Shown here: piece by piece, positions 54,737-63,746 of the stretch | Layout of the letters: each line of letters starts with the position of its first letter | Position numbering within the stretch: the stretch's first letter is position 1 | Assembly (NCBI GenBank): GCA_934418125.1 | Contig: CAKRWT010000001.1 | Span: 1-64,000 of the forward strand | DNA from: an uncultured Lachnospiraceae bacterium | Lineage (GTDB): Bacteria; Bacillota; Clostridia; Lachnospirales; Lachnospiraceae | Length of the DNA stretch: 64,000 bases | Direction of reading: 5' to 3' | Translations under genes and position numbers: made by a program | The notes under the pieces: generated by a model | What the model saw: only the letters and a program-made list of their open reading frames with translations | Databases searched by the model: none | Told to the model about the DNA's origin: nothing

Positions 54737-55489
54737 TCAAATTGGTTCGCTGTTGCGTAAACTTCTCAACAAGCGAACTAATTTGTCTTTCCAAATTATT
54801 TTCTTATATTCTCGTTCTGACAATAGACTCCATGCATGTCGCACTTTTATCAAATCTATATAGGCGTTACCTGATGCGCAAAAACCACCAAGACTAAAAT
54901 TCGCAATAATATGATATACCGGCTTAAAATATACTTCTTTTTTCTCACTTACCCGAAGCATAAAGTCATAATCCGCTGCACTAATATATTGAGTATCAAA
55001 CTTACCAAAATCATCATAAACAGCTTTCTTAACAAAGCAAGATGGATGATTAATCATTCTTTCTTTTAGAAAAATGTGTGAACATATACTAATAGATTCT
55101 TCTACTCCTTGTCTAAGTGAACGCATTGCTCCATAAAGAATCAGATACTTATCTCCTGTCATAGAATTAATTATATATTCTACAGCATCTCTTTCATAAT
55201 AATCATCACTGTTTATAATTCCAATTAATTCCCCCGTTGCCATATCAATTCCTTTATTCATAGCATCGTATATGCCATCATCCGGCTCCGAAATCCATCT
55301 AAGTCTTCCCTGGAATAATGGCTCATATTCCTTTACTATTTTCATTGTTCCATCAGTAGAGGCGCCATCCACTATAATATACTCTATATCTTTATATGTC
55401 TGATGTAACACACTCTCTATACATCTTCTAATTGTTTGCTCACTGTTATAACATACAGTTATAATTGTGACCTTAATCTGTCTATTCAT
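54737..55489 (-). CDS. GT2 family glycosyltransferase (WcaA-like)
   Basis: 250 residues, GT-A fold. Seen: TIITVCYNSEQTIRRCIES at the start, IIVDGASTDGT, EPDDGIYDAMNKG and GIINSDDYY (metal-binding DD) near residue 95, then HPSCFVKK and ISAADYDFMLR, typical of the WcaA branch. ATG 55489 with AGAGG is preferred over an earlier ATG. A paralogue lies at 62977-63744. It ends the right-hand minus-strand unit, convergent with the acyltransferase. Confidence 0.88.
   Translation of the reverse strand: MNRQIKVTIITVCYNSEQTIRRCIESVLHQTYKDIEYIIVDGASTDGTMKIVKEYEPLFQGRLRWISEPDDGIYDAMNKGIDMATGELIGIINSDDYYERDAVEYIINSMTGDKYLILYGAMRSLRQGVEESISICSHIFLKERMINHPSCFVKKAVYDDFGKFDTQYISAADYDFMLRVSEKKEVYFKPVYHIIANFSLGGFCASGNAYIDLIKVRHAWSLLSEREYKKIIWKDKLVRLLRSLRNSEPI
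54745..54778. terminator. hairpin at the convergent gene ends
   Basis: GTTCGCT-GTTG (54745-54755) pairs with CAAC-A-AGCGAAC (54767-54778), 11 bp with one bulge. It is near the end of the minus-strand GT2 and just past the plus-strand acyltransferase stop. It may stop both transcripts; the U-tracts are weak. Confidence 0.45.
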
Positions 55490-55526
55490 ATAGTCCTCTT
55501 GTTTTCTGCCGAATTTCAAGCAGTTT

Positions 55527-56534
55527 TTACCAATAACAACTCTCCTCTACTTTATCACATCCTGCCGGTTTCTCATCTATAGGCCGAATCCACGCATCAT
55601 TGTAAAACTTAGATATGATGGGGTGACTATCCCATCTATTTCCTTTAATTCCAAACAGTATTTGTAGAGCACCTCCAAGATGAATTGCCCCCTTACCCAT
55701 TTTTTTGATTTCCGCTGCCAATGGCAACCCATACGCACCGCACCCAATTAATGCAATATCAAATTCAATTTTTTTACACTCTTCAATCATATATTCAAGT
55801 GCGTCAAACCATGTTGCAAATCTATCATCCGTCTGGTCTGCCATTGTCTGAACAGCTTTTAAGGTCTTTAATTCAAAATCCGGCAAGATTTTTCTATCTT
55901 TCCATATTTCTCTTCTTTTACCATATTGCAACCTAATAGATTGTTCAAATGGATGTATCACTAATACTTTTTTTCCTTCTAAACTAGCTGACCATGGAGC
56001 TTCTTCATAATAATATGGTTCTAAATATCTCAATCTCGTATAATCCGCATTATACACATATTTTTCACAAATAAAATCTTCCATATGATTATTCCAGACA
56101 CCTAATAAATCTATTTGTGGACTAATCTTTAGCATTTCTTCCACAAATCGTTCTGCTAACCCGGAATCATTTGGAAAGAAACCTGCCGTCTCACACAAAA
56201 GTGCCACCGCAGCAGAGTATTTTGTATCATCTCGCCAAATCGGTCTTTCAAAATGTGCCCTCATCATATTAGACTCTGTATTACCAAAGCGCGCCACTAA
56301 GAAAGGTTTTCCCGAGTTAATATAGTAAGAAATTTTATTATTAGCTTCCATCATAGATAAAAATTTTCTATTACAGTAATGTTTTCTATTAAAAACATTA
56401 CTTTTTCCCAAAGGTTCTGTAATCCAATTAAGATTTCTGTTAATCCTATTTCGAATAAGATTCCTCAAATAATATCTCTTATAAGTTTTAGTCATTAATT
56501 TTTCTTCAACATATCCGTCCATTTTATATTCCAT
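55527..56534 (-). CDS. putative GT-D-fold-like glycosyltransferase
   Basis: 335 residues, no membrane segment. The motif KPFLVARFGNTESNM near residue 75 resembles the RFGDGE site of GT-D (DUF1792-type) transferases. The second half has KKVLVIHPFEQSIRLQY, LKTLKAVQTMA, DIALIGCGAYGLPLAAEIKK and IHLGGALQILFGIKGNRW, a conserved block that I associate with the same group in polysaccharide loci. The assignment is from memory of motifs only. The start (ATG 56534) has a distant AGGA; ATG at residue 14 is possible. Confidence 0.5.
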   Translation of the reverse strand: MEYKMDGYVEEKLMTKTYKRYYLRNLIRNRINRNLNWITEPLGKSNVFNRKHYCNRKFLSMMEANNKISYYINSGKPFLVARFGNTESNMMRAHFERPIWRDDTKYSAAVALLCETAGFFPNDSGLAERFVEEMLKISPQIDLLGVWNNHMEDFICEKYVYNADYTRLRYLEPYYYEEAPWSASLEGKKVLVIHPFEQSIRLQYGKRREIWKDRKILPDFELKTLKAVQTMADQTDDRFATWFDALEYMIEECKKIEFDIALIGCGAYGLPLAAEIKKMGKGAIHLGGALQILFGIKGNRWDSHPIISKFYNDAWIRPIDEKPAGCDKVEESCYW

Positions 56535-56566
56535 CTGTAACTAACATCCTATATTTCTTCCAACAT

Positions 56567-57274
56567 TTATATACTACCACCATGTATAAACGTTAATTCA
56601 TTTAATGAATCTGAAACATATATCAACTCGTATCCACAATTTCGACACTCTTTTAAAAATTTCTTTAACACCTCATCTCCATTTTCAAAGAAACTGCTGT
56701 GTACTTCTACACAAATTTGACTAATCATAATTTTACTATTCAAAATATCAGAAATGACTTTGAATTCAGAACCCTCAATATCCATTTTAAGAATGTCAAT
56801 TCTACTAGGTTTAGTATCAGAAAGTATCGTGTTAAATGTTTTCATTGGCACTTCAATATAAGCATTCTTTAATCCACTTCTTTGTATAATAGAACCGGAT
56901 ACATAATCTGAATTTTCCGGCAAATAAAATTTCTCTACTCCGTTAAATGTTCCCAATCCATAGGGATAAAAATGAAACTGACTGTTCCTTACATTGTTTT
57001 CTACCCATTGAATGGATTTCGGCGTTGGGTCAAATCCATAAATATTCGCATTATAATTCTCCATCAATCCAATATCAAATGATATATCTTCTCCAATACC
57101 AAAAGAAAAAACAACAGGACTATTTCTTAATAGTGAATCATCAATAGCAAATCCACCGTAATCATTTCCTATCCATTTAACCTTTCGTTTTTTATCCAAA
57201 GTCAAACCCATACTTTTCATTCGTTCTCTCTGTGAAATCTTTCTTAAATTCTGTTTAAAAATTACCTTATCCAT
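56567..57274 (-). CDS. FkbM family methyltransferase
   Basis: 235 residues, class I SAM-dependent methyltransferase fold. Seen: VVFSFGIGEDISFDIGLM (SAM-binding), YGFDPTPKS with the acidic end of the next strand, and DILKMDIEGSEF near residue 160, the FkbM signature. FkbM enzymes O-methylate sugars or other hydroxyls. In this locus a glycan hydroxyl is the likely target. It is flanked by glycosyltransferase genes on the same strand. Confidence 0.88.
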   Translation of the reverse strand: MDKVIFKQNLRKISQRERMKSMGLTLDKKRKVKWIGNDYGGFAIDDSLLRNSPVVFSFGIGEDISFDIGLMENYNANIYGFDPTPKSIQWVENNVRNSQFHFYPYGLGTFNGVEKFYLPENSDYVSGSIIQRSGLKNAYIEVPMKTFNTILSDTKPSRIDILKMDIEGSEFKVISDILNSKIMISQICVEVHSSFFENGDEVLKKFLKECRNCGYELIYVSDSLNELTFIHGGSI

Positions 57275-57314
57275 TCATTAACTCCTCTGCCTAAACTTCT
57301 AATACTTTCATCCG

Positions 57315-58457
57315 CTACTTTTTTAAATATCTTAGTACTTTTTGATACAAATAAAAAAACAATCCTTCTTCAACCGGCATTGTCTTTATCTCGTACTTAA
57401 CATATCGGTAATGTTGTTTCCAATCTTTCTTATATTTACAAGGTTTCCGCATGTCATATATTCTAATTCCATCTCCTGGTACATTATACTTAATATTTAG
57501 CTCATACGGTCTCATTTCCAATCCAAATTTTTCAACAATATGATAGGGGAGAATCGCTGAACTCAAACACAAATCATATTCTTCTCTGTTACCTCTGCTT
57601 CCGTAAAAATCAATACATACTTCTTTTCCATACCTGGCAGACAATTCTTCCTTAAGTTTTACATTCTCCATATAATCATCATACATTGGTAATTGTTCCA
57701 ACGAACCAAAATTCCATTTTTTTTGTCCTACTAAAATCGGCACTTGGAACCCATTATCCTGACACACAATATGAGTTCCCTCATCATTAAAATTAGTGGA
57801 TAACGATATGTGCGGTTCAATCACATATCTATCGTGCGTATCTAAATAATAATTGAAATATTTACACCAGCTATTTTTCCATGATAAAACTTGCGCCGGC
57901 ACATCCCTATGATATTCTAATTCTCCATTATGCTCCGAGTACCATTCTCTGAATTCTCTCCATCGTTCGCCAATAATACACTGTCCCCAGGAGCAATTTT
58001 TCTTTGTTGCATAAACATCATACCCATTATGTATTGGTATAAACTCTCGATTCGCAAAATCATGTCTCGTCTGATTATATAAAGCGATTTCTGCTATTCT
58101 TTTATCATTTTTATAATATTCTAATGCCTGCTTAATATAATTATAATAGGCCGGTGATGCTACTATATCATCTTCAAAAATTATTACCGCTCCATACTGA
58201 AGTGAATAATCTATGCATGACATAACATGCTTCTTTAATCCTTGGTTCACTTCGAAAGTTCTTACTTTTTTCTCGCCATGGCTCCATTGGAAATCATTTG
58301 CCATCTCAACTAAATTCTGATTTCCTGAATAATCCAAACTAATAATTAGTGTAACCGCCTGTTCATCCTCTCCATAGTCAGCCTCTTCAAGTGAGGTTAG
58401 TAACCGCAGCAACGGCAATTTCCTGTTATACCCAATAGCTACTATAACCGGTTTCAT
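57315..58457 (-). CDS. GT2/GNT-I-like glycosyltransferase
   Basis: 380 residues. N-terminal PVIVAIGYNRKLPLLRLLTSL, then a GT-A domain with VIIFEDDIVASPAYYNY near residue 95 (EDD metal site, as in GNT-I/GT13-related bacterial enzymes) and CSWGQCIIGERW near 155. AGGAGG precedes ATG. A relative of the same style lies at 61947-62975. Donor and acceptor unknown. Confidence 0.8.
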   Translation of the reverse strand: MKPVIVAIGYNRKLPLLRLLTSLEEADYGEDEQAVTLIISLDYSGNQNLVEMANDFQWSHGEKKVRTFEVNQGLKKHVMSCIDYSLQYGAVIIFEDDIVASPAYYNYIKQALEYYKNDKRIAEIALYNQTRHDFANREFIPIHNGYDVYATKKNCSWGQCIIGERWREFREWYSEHNGELEYHRDVPAQVLSWKNSWCKYFNYYLDTHDRYVIEPHISLSTNFNDEGTHIVCQDNGFQVPILVGQKKWNFGSLEQLPMYDDYMENVKLKEELSARYGKEVCIDFYGSRGNREEYDLCLSSAILPYHIVEKFGLEMRPYELNIKYNVPGDGIRIYDMRKPCKYKKDWKQHYRYVKYEIKTMPVEEGLFFYLYQKVLRYLKK

Positions 58458-58464
58458 ATAGTGT

Positions 58465-59421
58465 TTACCTCCTCGTTATGACCTCTTTTATATGCGCAAT
58501 AAATCCCTTAAATGTCATCTGATATACAAAAAAATCTACTACCTCTATGTTCTTACACCTACTATATGTATGAACTCCCTTAATTTCATTGCGAAATTGT
58601 GAAACATTTAGTTTTACATCATTACTGCCAATACTTTTCCAATCACTTTTTTCCTGATATTTTCCATGTGCAACTGAAATCTCTCGAAAAATCAGACCGC
58701 TCCCATATAATCCTTCATCGTCTCTTTGTATCACTCGGTAATGATTTTCTCCAATATGTAAAACAGGTCCACCATTCCTTGCATTATGTTTAAACGTACC
58801 TGACTGATATATCAATTCAGCCCTTATTTTACCACCATCTTCAATTTCGAAAATATTATATATGATTACTTTATTACATAATGGATTACTACTATCCTGC
58901 TCCGTACATATTATCCACAAATTTCCATCTACTTCAATCGTAACGGAATCGCAACATTTCCCCTCCGTAAAAATACTCCCAACATACTGCCACTCATATG
59001 GCGTATTCCCTATCTTATAGAACCGAATCTGCGAAGTTTCACTAGTTTCAGGAATCATATAGGCATCCCCATTATACTGAAATATATATGGAAATGACAT
59101 ATGAAACGGCTCCATAATAATGGGTATAATCTCATGGAATAGACCCTTCTCAGAATTATATTTTGCCACCCCTATGCATCCTCGGTTAATTGTCTTATTA
59201 TACATTTCACAGAAGAGATATATTTCACCATCCCATTCAAAAAGTAATGGATCTGCACACCAATACCCTCTTGGTGTTTTAACGCATCTGAATGCTCTCG
59301 CTTTGCCATCATCTGACAATAAACCATCTTTTTCAACAGTTCGAAATCCCATATAATAAGTGGTGTCAATTGTTCTATCTAATACATATCGCCGTAACCG
59401 GTCACTATTTAGTCGCCTCAC
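58465..59421 (-). CDS. GINT1-like beta-propeller protein
   Basis: 318 residues without membrane segments, built from repeated short strands. WCADPLLFEWDGEIYLFCEM near residue 53, HMSFPYIFQYNGDAYMIPET near 107 and GGPVLHIGENHYRVIQRD near 218 are the blades I know from the GINT1-N family (N-terminal region of glucosamine inositolphosphorylceramide transferase), related to GH43-like propellers and also fused to formyltransferases in bacterial glycan loci. Probably sugar-binding or a transferase accessory. The start is GTG at 59421, with AAGGAG seven bases upstream, overlapping the end of the preceding GT4 gene by 17 bases. Confidence 0.65.
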   Translation of the reverse strand: MRRLNSDRLRRYVLDRTIDTTYYMGFRTVEKDGLLSDDGKARAFRCVKTPRGYWCADPLLFEWDGEIYLFCEMYNKTINRGCIGVAKYNSEKGLFHEIIPIIMEPFHMSFPYIFQYNGDAYMIPETSETSQIRFYKIGNTPYEWQYVGSIFTEGKCCDSVTIEVDGNLWIICTEQDSSNPLCNKVIIYNIFEIEDGGKIRAELIYQSGTFKHNARNGGPVLHIGENHYRVIQRDDEGLYGSGLIFREISVAHGKYQEKSDWKSIGSNDVKLNVSQFRNEIKGVHTYSRCKNIEVVDFFVYQMTFKGFIAHIKEVITRR

Positions 59422-60679
59422 CCAAAATCTCCTTATAAGTATTCATTAATTCTCTAATCGCATTTTCTCTATCATATCTTGTCTGAGCCATTGTTCTGGC
59501 ATTTTCTCCTAACCTTTTGGATAGACCTTCATCTGCAAGCAGTCTAATAATTTCTTCTGCCAACATATATGGTTCATCTGCCGGATATAGCAATCCTGAA
59601 TACTCATGCTGTATGATAGATGGTGTTCCACCTACAAAGGAAGCCACAATAGGCATTCCTAATAATGCTGCCTCCCCTAATGAATTAGAAGAATTTTCTA
59701 TACTCGATGGTAATAAATAGATTCTGCTTCGCAACATCTGTTGCTTAATTTCATCGGCACTGCAAGAGCCAATAAAGGTCACATTTCCCTCTAGCCCATA
59801 TTTTTGTATTAATTCACTAATATATAAATCATACGAGTATTGTCTATTACCAAATCGTTTTTTTACTTTATATGTCTTTGACCCTGCCACACATAAATTT
59901 ATAGCAGGATACTTTTCTTTTACAATGGCTAATGCCTCCAAGGCAATATGTAGTCCTTTAATAGGATATCCTCCCTGTGTCATGAAAATACAATCCGAAA
60001 CGCATCTTTCTATTTGCCATGCTCCTTTAAAAAAAGTATCTCTTAATAATTCTTCAACATGATAATATGACACCTGTGGATTAATCTGTAACGCGCAGGT
60101 TTTATCCCAATGAGTTCTCCCCATTACATGATTAACCTTTTCTATTGCACTTCGTTCCATATTCCCTCTAAGTTCAAAGGCATGCTTTTCTCTTGGTATT
60201 TCTTGCCGCTGATAAAAATGGCTCAGCAACGTCCCATAAATTACTCGTAACGGTAAATCAGCATCATAATGTCTCGCAATTACAGATACCAATCCTTGTA
60301 TATGAATCACGGTTCGCTCCGGCTTATTAAATGCCTGTACCATTGCTAAAGTATGCATATATTCGGTTCCAAAAATATGAACAATGTCTGGGGTTTCCTT
60401 TTCAAGAATTTCATGAAAATTATTCTCTAATCCATCACTATATATAGTAGTAGTTATATCCGGTATATATACTCCTACAAATCTGCTTTTTTCTCCCCAG
60501 TCTGTTTCTATATTTTCTACGCTAATACTTTGGGGTGCTACTACAACTAATTTCGTATCACTACTTCTGTCCAATGTATCTGCAATATCATTCAGCCAAC
60601 CACACATAGGGCATGAGGACAATTTCAATTTTTGTGCAATTTGTGGAATAATCATTGAACATAACCATATAATTTTCAT
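59405..60679 (-). CDS. GT4 family glycosyltransferase
   Basis: 424 residues, GT-B fold. The N-terminal domain starts KIIWLCSMIIPQIAQKL and has PDIVHIFGTEYMH near 95. The donor domain shows GGYPIKGLHIALEAL near 245 and PSSIENSSNSLGEAALLGMP near 335 (E-x7-E). GGAGAG lies seven bases before ATG. The 117-base gap upstream of it holds no clear promoter, so it is probably co-transcribed with the genes to its right. Confidence 0.88.
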   Translation of the reverse strand: MKIIWLCSMIIPQIAQKLKLSSCPMCGWLNDIADTLDRSSDTKLVVVAPQSISVENIETDWGEKSRFVGVYIPDITTTIYSDGLENNFHEILEKETPDIVHIFGTEYMHTLAMVQAFNKPERTVIHIQGLVSVIARHYDADLPLRVIYGTLLSHFYQRQEIPREKHAFELRGNMERSAIEKVNHVMGRTHWDKTCALQINPQVSYYHVEELLRDTFFKGAWQIERCVSDCIFMTQGGYPIKGLHIALEALAIVKEKYPAINLCVAGSKTYKVKKRFGNRQYSYDLYISELIQKYGLEGNVTFIGSCSADEIKQQMLRSRIYLLPSSIENSSNSLGEAALLGMPIVASFVGGTPSIIQHEYSGLLYPADEPYMLAEEIIRLLADEGLSKRLGENARTMAQTRYDRENAIRELMNTYKEILGEATK

Positions 60680-60796
60680 TCGCCGCTCTCCTTACTTTGA
60701 CTAATAAATATTCATAGATTTAAATTCTTCCTCTCCAAATATTAAATGTCTTTTAGTATACTCATTTGCCCACTGCGTCCTAATTTATACCACAAT

Positions 60797-61933
60797 CTAA
60801 CTATTAATAATCTTTCCCTCATTAACTATCTGACTATAGTAGCTGTTATACTTTGCACATACTATTGTATTATCAAATTGTGTTTTAGCATATTCCTCAA
60901 TCTCTTTAGCATCATATTGTTCTATTTTTTTCATCATTTCCTGAATTCCGTTCCTTAATGCCTCCACACTTCCTTTATCCACTAAAATGCCAACCTTATT
61001 TGTAACAAAAGATTCCGGTCCCCCGCATCTAGTTGCCAACACAGGTTTTCCCATCAAAAGTGCCTCAGCAATTGAGCATCCAAATGATTCCACAAGACTG
61101 GATGAAACTAAAAAATCTAATTGTGCCAGAATTTCATAAATCTTCTCTTTACTACACATTCCATAAAAAACCACTTGCTCATCTAATTGTAATTCTTTAA
61201 CCATATTCTGAAAGTACTCTTGAAACTCTCCGCCACCAACTATATGTAAAATACATTTGCTTTCTTTCGCATTTACTTCTTTCAATGCAGGAAGCAAATA
61301 CTGTAACCCTTTAATTTCTCTATCATAAAGAGCCGCAACAAAACCTATATTACACTTTCCTACCTTGGCATATTGCTGTCTAAACTCTATTTTCTCAGGA
61401 ATGATTATTCCATTATATATAACTCTAAAAATATACTGTGGAAATATACATTTCAGTTTCTGCTGCAAATTCTCAGAAACACAGAAATTCCCACTACTTT
61501 TCTTATAAACAAATTTAGCATACTGATATGCCAGCCCACTATCAACTCCTGTGACTTCTACCGTTGAGTGTTCCGTCACAATAAACGGAATCTTGAATAA
61601 GGAACTCCACAATGCTACATATCTGCCAGCCTCCGTTGCCACATGCGTATGAATAATATCCGGTTTAAACTCTTTTATAATCCTACGAAACGCCTGAAAT
61701 ATTCTTACCCGATTACGGACACGTTGGTTCATGATAAATTTACTTCTATAGGTTAAAATTCCTCTTTCATTCTGTTCATAAAAATCCTCCTCCAAATTTC
61801 CATCAAACATATAGTAAATTGCAACTGTATTGTTTTTAGACAACTCCTTTGCCTGTTCATAATGAAAAATTCCCCCTGTGCCTAACTCATCTCTTCGATC
61901 CGCATACCAACTGGGTACAATCAAAATTTTCAT
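60797..61933 (-). CDS. GT4 family glycosyltransferase
   Basis: 378 residues, GT-B fold. N-terminal MKILIVPSWYADRRDELGTGG, DIIHTHVATEAGRY near 93, donor site SSLVESFGCSIAEALLMGKPV near 285 with E-x7-E. GGAG is five bases before ATG. It lies 13 bases after the upstream GT gene. The enzyme should add a hexose or deoxyhexose to the lipid-linked repeat unit; which one is unknown. Confidence 0.88.
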   Translation of the reverse strand: MKILIVPSWYADRRDELGTGGIFHYEQAKELSKNNTVAIYYMFDGNLEEDFYEQNERGILTYRSKFIMNQRVRNRVRIFQAFRRIIKEFKPDIIHTHVATEAGRYVALWSSLFKIPFIVTEHSTVEVTGVDSGLAYQYAKFVYKKSSGNFCVSENLQQKLKCIFPQYIFRVIYNGIIIPEKIEFRQQYAKVGKCNIGFVAALYDREIKGLQYLLPALKEVNAKESKCILHIVGGGEFQEYFQNMVKELQLDEQVVFYGMCSKEKIYEILAQLDFLVSSSLVESFGCSIAEALLMGKPVLATRCGGPESFVTNKVGILVDKGSVEALRNGIQEMMKKIEQYDAKEIEEYAKTQFDNTIVCAKYNSYYSQIVNEGKIINS

Positions 61934-61946
61934 ATTTACTCCAATT

Positions 61947-62975
61947 CTATACTTTTTTAAATCTCCGACATAACCGAGCTACATATTTACGCCCGAACAA
62001 CCCGCAACACATTTGCATTACTATACTTCCCCATAGTTCCCTTCTAGATACTATAAAGAATCTCTCCATCAAATTATTCCATTGATTTCTCTGTTGTTTT
62101 GTACCTGCTATAACTTCTCCCCAACTTGCTGATTCATCGATTGGCTGTCTACTATAGTCATACTGACGGTGGCTATATGAATTTTCTTTCTTATTATCAA
62201 TCTTACTACAATGTACTCCTTCACTTCCATATCCGGTATTTCGTACCTTGGAAAGAGTAGGAAAAATCATATATTTATTTTCAAAAATTTGGTACATAGC
62301 ATAAGCGAGGTCCACAGTAAGTACTTTCTCACCCTCTAAGAGCATATTAGTATACTCCACCATGCCCTTAATAAAATTGCAATACTGATTTTTACTTATA
62401 TGGTATAGCTTAATCATTTTCTTATTATCATACAGATAATTTTCGAACTGTTTAATATTAATCTGTTGAAGCATTATTTCTTCTTTACTACGCCATGTCC
62501 CATATCCCCATGCAGAAAAATAGCTTTCAATAAACAATACGTTGTTACCCCCTGCCTTCCAATCAATAGGGTAAGAATAACCTGATACAGCAACAACATC
62601 CATATCCTGCTCATACTTTGTCAAACATTTGTCCATATATTCCAGGTAATCTTTTGAAAATTCATTGTCATCTTCTGTGAAAATATAACAACTATGGTTT
62701 TCATATACCTTTTCTCTCAATAATTTGTAATTGCCATACCATCCTTGATTGCTTGTTTGCTCAAGTATAATAACCTTGGCAAAACCATCAATTCCCGCAT
62801 GCAAATATTCTTTAATCTGTTTATATCCATCCCAGTGTTTCTCTAGTAACGGATAATCCAAACTAATGTACAGTTCTGTGTATATCGCATATTCGTTATT
62901 TTGTAAAGATGTTATACATCTTTTAAGTTTGTCTGCCCGACATAAAGTCGGAATTATAACTGGTGCATATATCAT
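61947..62975 (-). CDS. GT2/GNT-I-like glycosyltransferase
   Basis: 342 residues. Starts APVIIPTLCRADKLKRCITSL, with SCYIFTEDDNEFSKDYLEYM near residue 97 (EDD metal site) and YFSAWGYGTWRSKEE near 150, the plan of GT13-like bacterial transferases. The basic C-terminal tail (RLCRRFKKV) may touch the membrane. One base separates its ATG from the TAA of the preceding GT2 gene. Distant relative of the gene at 57315. Confidence 0.8.
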   Translation of the reverse strand: MIYAPVIIPTLCRADKLKRCITSLQNNEYAIYTELYISLDYPLLEKHWDGYKQIKEYLHAGIDGFAKVIILEQTSNQGWYGNYKLLREKVYENHSCYIFTEDDNEFSKDYLEYMDKCLTKYEQDMDVVAVSGYSYPIDWKAGGNNVLFIESYFSAWGYGTWRSKEEIMLQQINIKQFENYLYDNKKMIKLYHISKNQYCNFIKGMVEYTNMLLEGEKVLTVDLAYAMYQIFENKYMIFPTLSKVRNTGYGSEGVHCSKIDNKKENSYSHRQYDYSRQPIDESASWGEVIAGTKQQRNQWNNLMERFFIVSRRELWGSIVMQMCCGLFGRKYVARLCRRFKKV

Positions 62976-62976
62976 A

Positions 62977-63744
62977 TTAGCACTTTTCCTTCATATTCTT
63001 AATTCTCCGACCAACTGCTTTAATCGGTTTCAGTATATAATACCATCCTGGATACAATTCTTTCATACTCCTGTCATCCTGCTGCCGCATTTTTTCAAGA
63101 TTATCAATTTCTGAACTGATTCCCTGGATGCAATCAAATCTGCTGATTATTCTGTCTATATACTGAATTTTCTTATGATATCTTCTACATTTCATCAGGA
63201 AATTATAATCTGCTGTTATACTATAAGACTCGTCGAACCCATATTCTTTCATAACAGCAGTTCTGGTAAAAATAGACTGATGGCAGGGCATTCTTCCGAC
63301 TAACAGAAGTCGCAGCACAATATCTCTACCATGATATGTTTCAACAACTTCTCCCTCTCTTCTTTTGCGAATCACATTTCCAAAATAGATATCAGCTTTC
63401 CTCTGGTCACTCTCTATAAAATCTGCAACATCCTGTAATACTTTTTCATCTGCAAAAGTATCTCCACTATTAAGAAAGAGTAGATACTCCCCATCACATT
63501 TTTGCGTTGCCTGATTCATCGCATTATATAGCCCACTGTCTTTTTCTGAATATACCTTTGTATGAAGCATGTCTATACTCTTATAGACCTTATCCAAAGT
63601 ACTATCTATCGACTTGCCATCCCAAATAATATACTCATAATTGGGATATGTCTGCATCCGTACCGATTCAATTGTATTGTCTATCGTCTCCTCCGCATTG
63701 AGACACACTGTCACAATAGAAAATTTTATCTTGGTATCAGCCAT
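62977..63744 (-). CDS. GT2 family glycosyltransferase (WcaA-like)
   Basis: 255 residues, GT-A fold: FSIVTVCLNAEETIDNTIES, IIWDGKSIDST, EKDSGLYNAMNQA, LFLNSGDTF, then MPCHQSIF and ITADYNFLMK. The N-S-G-D in place of D-x-D is usual for this branch. GGAGG is five bases before ATG, which follows the stop of the previous gene by two bases. Paralogue of the gene at 54737. Confidence 0.88.
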   Translation of the reverse strand: MADTKIKFSIVTVCLNAEETIDNTIESVRMQTYPNYEYIIWDGKSIDSTLDKVYKSIDMLHTKVYSEKDSGLYNAMNQATQKCDGEYLLFLNSGDTFADEKVLQDVADFIESDQRKADIYFGNVIRKRREGEVVETYHGRDIVLRLLLVGRMPCHQSIFTRTAVMKEYGFDESYSITADYNFLMKCRRYHKKIQYIDRIISRFDCIQGISSEIDNLEKMRQQDDRSMKELYPGWYYILKPIKAVGRRIKNMKEKC

Positions 63745-63746
63745 CC

